From Actibacterium naphthalenivorans (GTDB lineage: Bacteria > Pseudomonadota > Alphaproteobacteria > Rhodobacterales > Rhodobacteraceae), in NCBI RefSeq assembly GCF_014196965.1, contig NZ_JACIEQ010000001.1, positions 682,001-746,000 on the forward strand: a DNA stretch of 64,000 bases, given 5' to 3'. Below the pieces are notes generated by a model that was not told the DNA's origin, did no database searches, and was given only the letters and a program-made list of their open reading frames with translations. Of this stretch, positions 49,111 through 57,984 are shown one piece after another; position 1 is the first letter of the stretch; every line of letters begins with the position of its first letter. Position numbers and translations under genes: made by a program.

Positions 49111-49617
49111 TCAGCCATATGGGTCAGCAAGACCCAAGGTTGCAAGTATTTCCACCTCCAAACCTTCCATCACGGCCGCATCCTTTGGTCTTATGTGGTC
49201 ATAACCCAACAGGTGCAGGCAGCCGTGAACCAGAAGATGGGTCACATGGTCGGCCATGCTCTTGCCCTGCTCCGCCGCCTCGCGGGCGCAGGTTTCATGG
49301 GCGATGGCGATATCCCCCAGCTCTGCGGCCATGCCGGCCGGGCCCGGGGCGGGAAGGCCCGGCGCATCGCCGTCCCCCGGCGCGGCAAGGTCTTCGGCGG
49401 GCCAGGACAGCACATTGGTGGGCGACGGTTTGCCGCGGAAATCGGCGTTGAGCACGGCGATGCGGGCATCGTCACAGCCCAGCAGGCTGATCTCATAGGC
49501 GTCGGGGGCAAGCCCCAGCCGGGCCAGCGTGGCGCGGCAGGCGGTTTCGGCCAGCGCCTCCAGCCCCTCCCGTTGCCACCGATCATCCTCGATCAGCGTT
49601 TCGACCAGATCAGGCAT
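49111..49617 (-). CDS. ybeY: Endoribonuclease YbeY
   Basis: Single-strand RNA nuclease for 16S rRNA maturation and ribosome quality control; 168 residues. The metal-binding motif HGCLHLLGYDH (three His) is intact, with LNADFRGKPSPTNVLSWP upstream. It starts at ATG 49617, within the last bases of phoH (8-base overlap), implying coupling. The phoH-ybeY-corC-lnt order is typical. Confidence 0.95.
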   Translation of the reverse strand: MPDLVETLIEDDRWQREGLEALAETACRATLARLGLAPDAYEISLLGCDDARIAVLNADFRGKPSPTNVLSWPAEDLAAPGDGDAPGLPAPGPAGMAAELGDIAIAHETCAREAAEQGKSMADHVTHLLVHGCLHLLGYDHIRPKDAAVMEGLEVEILATLGLADPYG

Positions 49618-50620
49618 CGGCCTTGTCGTAGGCCTCGATGATCCTGGCGACAAGCGGGTGGCGCACCACGTCCTTGGCGGTGAAATAGTTGAACGAGATC
49701 TTGTCGATGTCCTTGAGCAGGTTTTCGGCATCCGCCAGCCCCGAGGACGTGCCGCGCGGCAGGTCCACCTGCGTGCGGTCGCCGGTGATGACCATGCGCG
49801 AGCCTTCGCCGAGCCGGGTCAGGAACATCTTCATCTGCATCGTGGTGGCGTTCTGCGCCTCGTCCAGCACCACGAAGGCATTGGCCAGCGTGCGCCCGCG
49901 CATGAAGGCCAGCGGCGCGATCTCGATCCGCTTTTCCTCGATCAGCTTGGCGACCTGCTTGCTGGGCAGGAAATCGTTCAGCGCATCGTAGAGCGGCTGC
50001 ATGTAGGGATCGACTTTTTCCTTCATGTCGCCGGGCAGAAAGCCCAGCCGCTCGCCCGCCTCGACGGCCGGGCGCGACAGAATGATCCTGTCGACATGGC
50101 CGCCGATGAACATGTTCACCGCCGCCGCCACCGCCAGATACGTCTTGCCGGTGCCCGCCGGGCCGATGCCGAAGGCCAGCTCGTGCGAGAACAGCGCCCG
50201 CACATAGGCTTTCTGCGCCTCGGTGCGCGGCTCGACCAGTTTCTTGCGGGTCTTGATCTCGACATGGCCGCCCTGGAACATCTCCAGCTGGTCGCCCTGG
50301 CGGGCGCCGGTGCCCTCTCCGGAATCGCCCAGACGGATCGCGCCGTCGATATCGCCGGCATCCAGCGTCTTTCCGGCCTCGAGCCGCCCGTAAAGCTGCT
50401 GCAGCACCATCGCGGCCCGGCCGCGCGCATCCCCCTCTCCGACAACGGCAATCTGGTTGCCCCGTCGCAGGATATGCACCCCGAGCTTATGCTCGATCTG
50501 CGCGAGATTGCGGTCGAACTCTCCGCAAAGGTCGATCAGAAGGCGGTTGTCAGGGAACTCCAGAAGCGTTTCGTGAACGTCTTCCGTGTTTGGCGGGGGG
50601 GTCAGAGCGCTGATGCCCAA
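49610..50620 (-). CDS. phoH: PhoH-like ATPase
   Basis: Cytosolic ATPase of the PhoH family; 336 residues. Walker A GPAGTGKTYLAV and Walker B VVLDEAQNATT are clear, with TQVDLPRGTSSGL after. It starts at TTG 50620: GGAG lies 6 bases before the TTG, and no ATG fits. An RNA-processing role with YbeY is expected from the neighbour. Preceded by a strong terminator of the gene upstream, so it has its own promoter. Confidence 0.92.
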   Translation of the reverse strand: MGISALTPPPNTEDVHETLLEFPDNRLLIDLCGEFDRNLAQIEHKLGVHILRRGNQIAVVGEGDARGRAAMVLQQLYGRLEAGKTLDAGDIDGAIRLGDSGEGTGARQGDQLEMFQGGHVEIKTRKKLVEPRTEAQKAYVRALFSHELAFGIGPAGTGKTYLAVAAAVNMFIGGHVDRIILSRPAVEAGERLGFLPGDMKEKVDPYMQPLYDALNDFLPSKQVAKLIEEKRIEIAPLAFMRGRTLANAFVVLDEAQNATTMQMKMFLTRLGEGSRMVITGDRTQVDLPRGTSSGLADAENLLKDIDKISFNYFTAKDVVRHPLVARIIEAYDKADA

Positions 50621-50712
50621 AAACGACTCCGTTTGTTAAAGCCTGCATAGATATGGTGGCGCTCTCTGGCCCGATACGCAAGCGTTGGGTGACAGGTTTC
50701 ACGGAATTGCAA

Positions 50713-50744
50713 CAAAAAAGGCCGCCGGGCATTGCCCTGCGGCC
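50713..50744 (-). terminator. Rho-independent terminator of the lipoprotein/OmpA genes
   Basis: On the minus strand GGCCGC-A-GGGCA pairs with TGCCC-G-GCGGCC (50720-50744) and is followed by TTTTTT (50719-50714). It ends transcription 25 bases past the lipoprotein gene and before phoH. Confidence 0.88.
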
Positions 50745-50768
50745 ATTTGCGATGCGCTCGCGATGCCG

Positions 50769-51071
50769 TCAGACCGGATCCTCGACCGGCGAGCCGGCCT
50801 TGAACGGCCCGACGACAGAGCCCGGCGGGGCGATGCCCGAACAGACAGGCCGGCCGTATTTGTCGCGCCGGATGTCCATATAGCCCTCGGCGCCGTCATC
50901 GATCATCCAGTGGTCACACCCGTTGGGATCCACCCAGATACCGGCGCGCATCTCGCTCAGGCGCTTGTTGTCCAGAACACCGCCGTCGATGGTCTTGTCG
51001 CCGTGATTGGTTTCGCAGGCCGCCACCAGGGCGACGATGGGCAGAAGCGTGAAAGCCTTGAAGAATGTCAT
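50769..51071 (-). CDS. Small lipoprotein with shared IWVDPxGC block
   Basis: 100 residues. Lipobox ends in Cys19 (LVAAC). Residues 45-77 hold IWVDPNGCDHWMIDDG, EGYM and a final GRPVC, a block also found in the adjacent OmpA-like protein (23 of 33 positions look identical or similar by eye). Two Cys 25 apart may form a disulfide. Start ATG 51071 after AAGGGG. Function unknown; the shared block suggests common binding or dimerisation. Confidence 0.78.
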   Translation of the reverse strand: MTFFKAFTLLPIVALVAACETNHGDKTIDGGVLDNKRLSEMRAGIWVDPNGCDHWMIDDGAEGYMDIRRDKYGRPVCSGIAPPGSVVGPFKAGSPVEDPV

Positions 51072-51081
51072 GCCCGACCCC

Positions 51082-51699
51082 TTAACGGAAACAGATGATT
51101 TCGACGCGCCGGTTCCGGGCCCGGCCCGCGGCTGTCGCGTTTGTGTCGATCGGGTCCCGCTCGCCGTATCCGCGCACATCGGTGATCCGCGCGCCGACGC
51201 TTTTGGCCACGGCGGCCACCGCATTCGCGCGGCGCAGCGAAAGCGACATGTTGTACTCGTCCGAGGCGCGGCTGTCGGTATGCCCAGCGATGGCAAAAGA
51301 GGTCGCGGTGGAGGAGCGGAAGAATTCAACAAGACGGCGGCGACCGTCGGCGCTGATCGTGGACTGGTTGGTCGCGAAAAGCTGATCGGAATTCAGCGTG
51401 CCGCAGGTCGGCGCGCGATTGCACACGGGCAGGCCCTGGCGATCGACATGCGGAGACATGTACCCCTCCCAGCCGTCATCCATGACCCAATGCTCACAGC
51501 CATCGGGATCGACCCAGATCGTGGGGATATAGCGTTCGCCCTGAATCACATCCTGCTGCGCCCAGCCAGCCATGCCGGACAGCATCAGGGCGGCAACCGC
51601 CAGCCCCGCAAGCGCGATGCCGCGCAACGCGTGGAACGCCCCGCAGGAAAGCCCGTCAGGCCAATGCCGGTATTTCGGAAAACTTGAAATCTCTACCAT
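51082..51699 (-). CDS. OmpA-family envelope protein with shared IWVDPxGC block
   Basis: 205 residues. A signal or anchor helix at about residues 27-47, the Cys-containing block IWVDPDGCEHWVMDDG plus EGYM and LPVC at 61-93, then an OmpA C-terminal peptidoglycan-binding domain (from about residue 103) with AGHTDSRASDEYN at 138-150 and RNRRVEI at the end. Probably outer-membrane/periplasmic, binding peptidoglycan. It lies 10 bases before the lipoprotein gene, making an operon. Confidence 0.85.
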   Translation of the reverse strand: MVEISSFPKYRHWPDGLSCGAFHALRGIALAGLAVAALMLSGMAGWAQQDVIQGERYIPTIWVDPDGCEHWVMDDGWEGYMSPHVDRQGLPVCNRAPTCGTLNSDQLFATNQSTISADGRRRLVEFFRSSTATSFAIAGHTDSRASDEYNMSLSLRRANAVAAVAKSVGARITDVRGYGERDPIDTNATAAGRARNRRVEIICFR

Positions 51700-51851
51700 T
51701 GTTCAATCACTCTGAAACACCTGAAGACATTACCGTTTTCCCCCGATTCTGTGAAAGGTTAATCCCAAGGACCGCCCCGTTGCCGATACAATCGCCGCGA
51801 AATCTGGCAATTATCCGCCAAAACAAAGGAAATCCGCCCGACGTTTCAGGC

Positions 51852-51874
51852 CAACTCGCGCCAGGGGCGAGTTG
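51852..51874 (-). terminator. Hairpin after miaB
   Basis: CAACTCGC and GCGAGTTG form an 8-bp stem with a 7-base loop, just past the miaB stop. No T-run follows on the minus strand, so termination is inferred from position. Confidence 0.5.
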
Positions 51875-51876
51875 CC

Positions 51877-53202
51877 TCAAACCTCCACCACCTGCCCGGC
51901 AAGGGAATTGGCCCCCGATCCGGTGATCCGCACCCGCGCGACCTGCCCGATCCGCTCGGCGCCCGCCTGCGCATGCACGGCATGCAGGTGATCGGACTTG
52001 CCCACAAGCTGCCCGGCCTCGCGCCCCGGCTTTTCGAACAGCACGCCCACCTCGCGCCCGACCATCGCATCCTGGATTTCCGCCTGCTGGCGCGACAGCA
52101 ACGCCTGCAGCCGCTGCAGCCGGTCTGCTTTCACATCCTCATCCACCTGCGCGCGCTCGGCGGCGGGAGTGCCGGGACGGGTGGAGTATTTGAACGAATA
52201 GCACTGGCCGTAGCGCACCTGCTCCACCAGCGCCAGGGTGGCGGCGAAATCCGCTTCCGTCTCTTCGGGGAAGCCGACGATGAAATCGCCCGACAGCAGG
52301 ATATCGGGCCGCGCGGCCCGGATACGCTCGATCAGCCGCAGATATTGCTCGGCGGTATGGCTGCGGTTCATCCGTTTCAGGATACGGTCAGAGCCCGACT
52401 GCACCGGCAGATGCAGATAGGGCATCAGCTTGTCGCAATCGCCATGAGCCGCGATCAGGTCGTCGTCCATGTCATTCGGGTGCGAGGTGGTGAACCGGAT
52501 CCGCGCCAGCCCGTCGATCCTGGCCAGTTCGCGGATCAGCCGCGCCAGCGACCAGTCGCCCCCCGCGCCCGCGCCGTGATAGGCATTGACGTTCTGGCCC
52601 AGCAGCGTGATCTCGCGCACGCCGCGCTCCACCAGGTCGCGCGCCTCGTCCAGCACGCGGTCCACCGGGCGGCTGACCTCGGCGCCGCGGGTATAGGGCA
52701 CCACGCAAAAGGCGCAGAACTTGTCGCAGCCTTCCTGCACGGTCAGAAACGCGGACGGGCCGCGCTGCGCCTTGGGGCGGGCGGCCAGATGCGCGAACTT
52801 GTCTTCCTCGGGGAAATCGGTGTCGAGCGCCTTTTGCCCGTTCCCGGCCTTCGCCTCCATCGCGGGCAGCCGGTGATAGCTTTGCGGCCCCACCACCAGA
52901 TCGACCATCGGCTGACGACGCATGATTTCGGCGCCTTCGGCCTGGGCGACACAGCCGGCTACGCCGATCTTCAGCTCCGGCTTGGCGGCCTTCAGCCCCT
53001 TGAAGCGGCCAAGCTCGGAATAAACCTTTTCGGCCGCCTTTTCGCGGATGTGGCAGGTATTGAGCAGGATCATGTCGGCATCATCGGGCGTGTCGGTGGC
53101 AATATAACCCGCCCCGCCCAGCGCCTCGGCCATGCGCTCGCTGTCATAGACATTCATCTGACAGCCATAGGTCTTGATGAACAGTTTCTTCTGGTCCGCC
53201 AT
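51877..53202 (-). CDS. miaB: tRNA-2-methylthio-N6-dimethylallyladenosine synthase
   Basis: Radical-SAM methylthiotransferase for i6A37 of tRNA; 441 residues. N-terminal UPF0004 domain with the three Cys ([15 protein letters not shown]), radical-SAM cluster CDKFCAFC, and a C-terminal TRAM domain. Start at ATG 53202 (MADQKK); a GTG at 53211 is an alternative. Transcribed toward the OmpA-like gene, separated by 177 bases and a hairpin. Confidence 0.96.
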   Translation of the reverse strand: MADQKKLFIKTYGCQMNVYDSERMAEALGGAGYIATDTPDDADMILLNTCHIREKAAEKVYSELGRFKGLKAAKPELKIGVAGCVAQAEGAEIMRRQPMVDLVVGPQSYHRLPAMEAKAGNGQKALDTDFPEEDKFAHLAARPKAQRGPSAFLTVQEGCDKFCAFCVVPYTRGAEVSRPVDRVLDEARDLVERGVREITLLGQNVNAYHGAGAGGDWSLARLIRELARIDGLARIRFTTSHPNDMDDDLIAAHGDCDKLMPYLHLPVQSGSDRILKRMNRSHTAEQYLRLIERIRAARPDILLSGDFIVGFPEETEADFAATLALVEQVRYGQCYSFKYSTRPGTPAAERAQVDEDVKADRLQRLQALLSRQQAEIQDAMVGREVGVLFEKPGREAGQLVGKSDHLHAVHAQAGAERIGQVARVRITGSGANSLAGQVVEV

Positions 53203-53328
53203 GATCCGCACCCCGCCAATTCAAGGCGCCCTCCTACACAATGCCGGCAAAAGCCGCAACGCTTGCAATGATACCCGATTTACAGGAGTTTCGGAAAAGG
53301 CCCGGGGATCAGGGCGGCGAGGCGCGGA

Positions 53329-54192
53329 ATGAACTACGACGGGACAAGCGATTTTCTGGCAAAAGCCGGCGACGCGCTGGCCAAGGGGCCGATTGCCGTG
53401 ATCCTTGTCGAGGATCTGGTCGAGGTCGATACCACGATCCGCCATCATCTGAACCTGGGGTTTCGTACCGTCATCGTCTTCGCCCCCGAAGAGCTGCGCC
53501 TGCCCGCCGACATCGCCGGCAAGGTGCACCGGGTGGCGATCGACGTGTTTCAGGACAAGGCGTTTCAGAACGCGCTGAACCGGGTCATCGCGGCGGCGGA
53601 CGGGCAGTGGATGTATTTTTGCTACAACGCCGAATTCCTGTTCTTCCCCTTCTGCGAAACCCGCACGGTGGGCGAGATGCTGGCCTTTCACGGCGAAGAG
53701 CGGCGCGACGCGATGCTGACCTATGTCATCGATCTTTACGCCGCCGACGTGGACAGGTTTCCCGATGCGGTCTCGCTGGAAACCGCGCTGCTGGACAAGT
53801 CGGGCTATTACGCGCTGGCGCGGGCGGATGCCGAGGGTAATCCGAAGGAACGCCAGCTCGACTTTTTCGGCGGGCTGCGCTGGCGGTTCGAAGAGCATGT
53901 GCCAAAGCCCCGGCGCAAGATCGACCGGATCGCGCTGTTCCGGGCCAAACCGGGGCTTGAGCTGCGGCGCGACAACACCTTCAACGACGAGGAATACAAC
54001 ACCTATTCCTGCCCCTGGCACCACAACCTGACCGCCGCCATCTGTTCGTTCCGCACCGCCAAGGCGCTCAAGACGAATGCGGGCTCGACCTTCGACATCC
54101 CGACCTTCAAATGGCACAACTCGACCGAGTTCGAATGGACCTCGCAGCAATTGCTGGATCTGGGGCTGATGGAACCGGGGCAATGGTTCTGA
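53329..54192 (+). CDS. Glycosyltransferase-like protein (uncertain)
   Basis: 287-residue soluble protein. The N-terminal half has alternating strand/helix pattern (GPIAVILVEDLVEV, FRTVIVFAPEEL) and an aromatic block WMYFCYNAEFLFFPF, reminiscent of family 2 glycosyltransferase-like proteins of Rhodobacteraceae, but I cannot see a clear DxD. The C-terminal part is Trp/His-rich (WHHNLTAAICSF, FEWTSQQLLDLG). Starts at ATG 53329. Followed by a DUF2238 membrane protein after 19 bases. Confidence 0.55.
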   Translation: MNYDGTSDFLAKAGDALAKGPIAVILVEDLVEVDTTIRHHLNLGFRTVIVFAPEELRLPADIAGKVHRVAIDVFQDKAFQNALNRVIAAADGQWMYFCYNAEFLFFPFCETRTVGEMLAFHGEERRDAMLTYVIDLYAADVDRFPDAVSLETALLDKSGYYALARADAEGNPKERQLDFFGGLRWRFEEHVPKPRRKIDRIALFRAKPGLELRRDNTFNDEEYNTYSCPWHHNLTAAICSFRTAKALKTNAGSTFDIPTFKWHNSTEFEWTSQQLLDLGLMEPGQWF

Positions 54193-54211
54193 AACTGCGA
54201 AAGGCACCGGC

Positions 54212-54817
54212 ATGAACATCAACCGCGGCGAATGGGCCGTCTTCTGGTTCACGATCGCCTATGTCGGCGTGTTCACCGCCTGGTTCTTTGCCCAGGGGAA
54301 TTTCGAGTTCATCTGGTACGTCATCACCATGGTCGGCATCATCGCCCTGGTCGCGCGCAACCTGCGGGTCGCAGAGTTTTCGCCCGCACTCCTGTGGTCG
54401 CTCAGCCTGTGGGGGCTGGCGCATATGGCGGGCGGCGGGGTTCAGGTCGGCGAGGGCGTGCTCTATTCGCTGGTCGTGCTTCCGGTCGCGGTCAATGGCG
54501 AGCTGACGGTGCTGAAATATGATCAGCTCGTCCACGCCTATGGATTTGGCGTGACGGCCTGGATGCTGTGGCACATTCTGGCAACACATTTCCCGCCGCT
54601 GCGCAACTCGCGCTCGATCTATGTCTATCCGGCGCTTGGCGCGATGGGGCTTGGCACGGTGAACGAGATCATCGAATTCATCGCCGTTCTGGTGATACCC
54701 GATACGAATGTCGGCGGGTATTACAATACGGCCCTGGATCTGGTGTTCAACGCAAGCGGGGCGGTGATCGCCATGATCCTGATCGCCATGATCAACCGCA
54801 GGCAGGGCGCGCAATAA
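54212..54817 (+). CDS. DUF2238 (YjdF-like) membrane protein
   Basis: 201 residues, six or so helices, DUF2238/YjdF family of unknown function. The defining block KYDQLVHAYGFGVTAWMLWH (about residues 105-124) carries conserved Asp and His, and NEIIEFIAVLVI follows. Conserved polar residues in helices suggest transport or catalysis. Start ATG 54212 with GAAAGG upstream. Probable operon with the preceding gene. Confidence 0.85.
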   Translation: MNINRGEWAVFWFTIAYVGVFTAWFFAQGNFEFIWYVITMVGIIALVARNLRVAEFSPALLWSLSLWGLAHMAGGGVQVGEGVLYSLVVLPVAVNGELTVLKYDQLVHAYGFGVTAWMLWHILATHFPPLRNSRSIYVYPALGAMGLGTVNEIIEFIAVLVIPDTNVGGYYNTALDLVFNASGAVIAMILIAMINRRQGAQ

Positions 54818-54826
54818 GCGGCCCGC

Positions 54827-55252
54827 TCAGGCCCGGCGCAGCCGGATCACCACATCGACCTTCACGATCTCCGCCCCGTTGGGCGCATCGGGCAGGCCGG
54901 CGATCTTCAGATTGTCGGCGGGCGCGTCGGTCAGTTCGCTGTCGTCTTCCCAGAAGAAATGCGGGTGATTGCTGGTATTGGTGTCGAAATAGCTTTTCGA
55001 CCCGTCCACCATCACCTCCTGCAGCAGCCCGGCATCGCAGAATGCCTTGAGCGTGTTGTACACGGTGGCCAGCGACACACGTTCGCCCGCGGCGCAGGAC
55101 GCGTCGAACAGGCTTTCGGCTGTCACGTGGCGGTGCTGCCCGTCTCCGACCAGAAGCGCCGCAAGCGCCAGCCGCTGCCGTGTCGGGCGCAAACCCGCGC
55201 CGGCCAGCCATTCGGTTCCCCGATCAATCGCCTCTGGTGCCATCTTTTGCAT
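54827..55252 (-). CDS. irr: Iron response regulator Irr (Fur family)
   Basis: Fur-superfamily repressor controlling haem and iron genes in alphaproteobacteria; 141 residues. The winged helix contains GLRPTRQRLALAALL and VSLATVYNTLKAF; the metal/haem region is NHPHFF. The short form without the N-terminal haem motif of Bradyrhizobium. Start at ATG 55252: AAGGGA lies 7 bases upstream and the promoter at 55274-55303 is too close for the upstream in-frame ATG. Divergent from fabA. Confidence 0.9.
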   Translation of the reverse strand: MQKMAPEAIDRGTEWLAGAGLRPTRQRLALAALLVGDGQHRHVTAESLFDASCAAGERVSLATVYNTLKAFCDAGLLQEVMVDGSKSYFDTNTSNHPHFFWEDDSELTDAPADNLKIAGLPDAPNGAEIVKVDVVIRLRRA

Positions 55253-55273
55253 CCACACTTCCCTTGGGGCCTG

Positions 55274-55303
55274 TATATAGTCGTTTTCAGAGACCGTTTT
55301 CAA
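55274..55303 (-). promoter_or_regulatory. Promoter of irr
   Basis: On the minus strand TTGAAA (55303-55298) and TATATA (55279-55274) lie 18 bases apart, close to the sigma-70 consensus. TTCAATTGAA, a 10-bp palindrome, overlaps the -35 region and may be a regulator site. The transcript would start about 15 bases before the ATG. Confidence 0.65.
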
Positions 55304-55349
55304 TTGAATTTCTGGCCCGGGGCGGGGCACCACTGGCGGCGGCGCCCTA

Positions 55350-55378
55350 TTGCAAGCCCGCAAAGGGCGATGTTAGAG
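55350..55378 (+). promoter_or_regulatory. Possible fabA promoter
   Basis: TTGCAA (55350-55355) and TTAGAG (55373-55378) are 17 bases apart, 43 bases ahead of the fabA ATG. The -10 is a poor match; low confidence. Confidence 0.35.
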
Positions 55379-55420
55379 GGGTTGGGACAACGAGTACCGA
55401 CCAAAAAGGGGCAGGGCTGA

Positions 55421-55933
55421 ATGGCCGATTATCCGACCAGTTTTGACAAGGACGCGCTTTTGAAATGCGCCCGGGGCGAGCTTTTCGGCCCCGGAAATGC
55501 CCAGCTTCCCCTGCCGCCGATGCTGATGATGGACCGTATCACCGACATCAGCGCCGACGGCGGCGCGCATGGCAAGGGCCATGTCGTGGCCGAATTCGAC
55601 ATCACCCCCGATCTGTGGTTCTTCGAATGCCATTTTCCCGGCAACCCGGTGATGCCGGGCTGCCTGGGCCTTGACGGGCTGTGGCAGCTGACCGGGTTCA
55701 ACCTGGGCTGGCGCGGCTGGCAGGGCCAGGGCTTTGCCCTGGGTGTGGGCGAGGTCAAGCTGTCCGGAATGGTCCGCCCCGACCGCACGATGATCACCTA
55801 TTACGTCGATTTCACCCGCGTGATCGACCGCCGGCTGAAGATGGGTGTCGCCGACGGCCGTGTTGAGGCGGATGGCGAAGTGATTTATCAGGTCAAGGAC
55901 ATGAAGGTCGGGCTGGCCGCAGCCGAAGGCTAA
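55421..55933 (+). CDS. fabA: 3-hydroxydecanoyl-ACP dehydratase/isomerase FabA
   Basis: Dehydratase and trans-2/cis-3 isomerase that starts the anaerobic unsaturated fatty acid path; 170 residues, usual length. Catalytic His71 ([12 protein letters not shown]) and Asp85 (LDGLW) are in place. First gene of fabA-fabB-fabI, with gaps of 26 and 6 bases. Divergent from irr, so iron-linked regulation is possible but only by context. Confidence 0.96.
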   Translation: MADYPTSFDKDALLKCARGELFGPGNAQLPLPPMLMMDRITDISADGGAHGKGHVVAEFDITPDLWFFECHFPGNPVMPGCLGLDGLWQLTGFNLGWRGWQGQGFALGVGEVKLSGMVRPDRTMITYYVDFTRVIDRRLKMGVADGRVEADGEVIYQVKDMKVGLAAAEG

Positions 55934-55959
55934 GCCACCATCAGGGAGGGAGCACGCCA

Positions 55960-57189
55960 ATGCGCCGTGTCGTCGTCACAGGTCTGGGGGTTGTCTCCTC
56001 GATCGGGAATAATGCCGCCGAGGTTCTGGCCGCGCTGAAGGCCGGGAAATCGGGTATCACCGCCAATGCCGCGATGATCGAACACGGGTTCCGCAGCCAG
56101 GTCGCCGGGGCTCTTTCGATCGACGTGACCGAGCATGTGGACAAGCGCACCCTGCGCTTCATGGGGCCGGGTGCGGCCTATGCCCATATCGCGATGAGCC
56201 AGGCAATCGCCGATTCCGGGCTGGAAGAGGCCGATATCGTCAACCCGCGCACCGGCCTCGTGGCCGGCTCCGGCGGGCCGTCGACCTCGGCCATGCTGGC
56301 GGCGCATCAGACCGTGCTGGAAAAGGGCAGCCCCAAGCGGATCGGCCCCTTCGCCGTGCCCAAGTGTATGTCATCCACGATCTCGGCCAACCTGTCGACG
56401 GCGTTCAGGATCAAGGGCATCAACTATTCCATCACCTCGGCCTGTTCGACCAGCCTGCATTGCATCGGCAACGCGGCCGAGCAGATCATGATGGGCAAGC
56501 AGGACGTGATGTTCGCCGGCGGCGGCGAAGAACTGGACTGGACCCTGTCCTGCCTGTTCGACGCGATGGGCGCGATGAGCAGCAAGTTCAACGACACGCC
56601 GGAAAAAGCCTCGCGCGCGTTCGACGCCAATCGCGACGGGTTCGTGATTTCGGGCGGCGGCGGCATCGTGGTTCTGGAAGACCTGAACCACGCGCTGGCC
56701 CGCGGCGCCAAGATCTATGCCGAGGTTACCGGATACGCCGCCACGTCCGACGGGCATGACATGGTCGCCCCTTCGGGCGAAGGCGGCGAGCGGGCGATGC
56801 GGCTGGCGCTGCAGTCGCTGGGCCCCGATCGCAAGGTCGGCTATATCAACGCCCACGGCACCTCGACCCCGGTCGGTGATGTGGGCGAGGTCGAGGCCGT
56901 GCGCCGCGTCTTCGGCGAGGGCAGCACGCCCCCGATCAGCTCCACCAAGTCGATGACGGGCCACAGCCAGGGCGCCACCGGCGCGCAGGAAGCGGTTTAC
57001 TGCCTGCTGATGCTGGAGCATGATTTCATCGCACCTTCGATCAACGTCGAAACGCTGGATCCGGCGCTGAATCCGGCCGAGATCGCCACCACCCGCGTGG
57101 ATGCCGCCGGGCTGGACACGGTGATGACCAACAGTTTCGGCTTTGGCGGCACCAACGGCTCGATGCTGCTGAGCAAATATCACGGATGA
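55960..57189 (+). CDS. fabB: 3-oxoacyl-ACP synthase I FabB
   Basis: Condensing enzyme, elongates cis-3-decenoyl-ACP; 409 residues. Catalytic Cys162 in SACSTSLHC, His in [11 protein letters not shown] and in GHSQGATG, giving the Cys-His-His set. ATG follows GGGAGGGAGCACGCC. With FabA next to it, it fits FabB (KASI) rather than FabF. Middle gene of fabA-fabB-fabI. Confidence 0.95.
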   Translation: MRRVVVTGLGVVSSIGNNAAEVLAALKAGKSGITANAAMIEHGFRSQVAGALSIDVTEHVDKRTLRFMGPGAAYAHIAMSQAIADSGLEEADIVNPRTGLVAGSGGPSTSAMLAAHQTVLEKGSPKRIGPFAVPKCMSSTISANLSTAFRIKGINYSITSACSTSLHCIGNAAEQIMMGKQDVMFAGGGEELDWTLSCLFDAMGAMSSKFNDTPEKASRAFDANRDGFVISGGGGIVVLEDLNHALARGAKIYAEVTGYAATSDGHDMVAPSGEGGERAMRLALQSLGPDRKVGYINAHGTSTPVGDVGEVEAVRRVFGEGSTPPISSTKSMTGHSQGATGAQEAVYCLLMLEHDFIAPSINVETLDPALNPAEIATTRVDAAGLDTVMTNSFGFGGTNGSMLLSKYHG

Positions 57190-57195
57190 ACGCTG

Positions 57196-57984
57196 ATGCC
57201 TGAACTGATGAACGGGAAACGCGGCCTGATCATGGGCGTCGCCAACGAACGCTCGATCGCCTGGGGCATCGCCAAGGCGCTGCACGCAGAGGGCGCGGAA
57301 CTTGCCTTCAGCTATCAGGGCGAGGCGTTCGGCAAACGCGTGGCACCGCTGGCAGAAAGCCTGGGCTCGGACATTCTGGTCGATGTCGACGTCACCGACG
57401 ACGCATCGCTGGACGCCGCCTTTGCCGAGTTGCAGAACCGCTGGGGCAAGCTCGATTTCGTGGTGCACGCCATCGCCTATTCCGACAAGCACGAACTGAC
57501 CGGCCGGTTCATCAACACCACCCGCGAGAACTTCAAGACCTCGCTGGTGATCTCGTGCTATTCGCTGATCGACGTGGCCCGCCGCGCCGCCCCGCTGATG
57601 GCCGAGGGCGGCAGCATCATGACCCTGACCTATCAGGGCAGCAACCGGGTGACGCCCTTCTACAACGTGATGGGCGTGGCCAAGGCGGCGCTGGAATCGG
57701 CGGTGCGCTATCTGGCAAACGATCTGGGCCCCGACGGCATCCGCGTGAACGCGATCTCGCCCGGCCCGATGAAAACGCTGGCCGGCGCGGCCATCGGCGG
57801 CGCGCGCAAGACCTTCCGCTATACCGCCGCCAACGCGCCCCTGCGCGACAACGCCACGCTGGAGGCGATCGGCGGCACCGCGGTTTATCTGGCCTCGGAT
57901 CAGGGCGCCTGCACCACGGGCGAGATCATCACCGTGGATGGCGGCGTGCACGTTCTGGGCATGCCGCAGCCGGAAAACCTGTAG
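57196..57984 (+). CDS. fabI: Enoyl-ACP reductase (NADH) FabI
   Basis: Last step of fatty acid elongation; 262 residues, SDR fold. GVANERSIAWGIAKA is the cofactor-binding start typical of FabI, and the Tyr-x6-Lys active site is YNVMGVAK (about residues 155-162). No clear ribosome site in front of ATG 57196, so it may depend on fabB translation 6 bases upstream. End abuts a convergent gene. Classic triclosan-type target by family. Confidence 0.95.
   Translation: MPELMNGKRGLIMGVANERSIAWGIAKALHAEGAELAFSYQGEAFGKRVAPLAESLGSDILVDVDVTDDASLDAAFAELQNRWGKLDFVVHAIAYSDKHELTGRFINTTRENFKTSLVISCYSLIDVARRAAPLMAEGGSIMTLTYQGSNRVTPFYNVMGVAKAALESAVRYLANDLGPDGIRVNAISPGPMKTLAGAAIGGARKTFRYTAANAPLRDNATLEAIGGTAVYLASDQGACTTGEIITVDGGVHVLGMPQPENL

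Noticed and set aside
50669-50710. CTGTCACCC upstream of phoH as a possible Pho box
   Set aside because: Only one 7-base half-site is present; the second repeat at an 11-base period is missing, so I do not call it.
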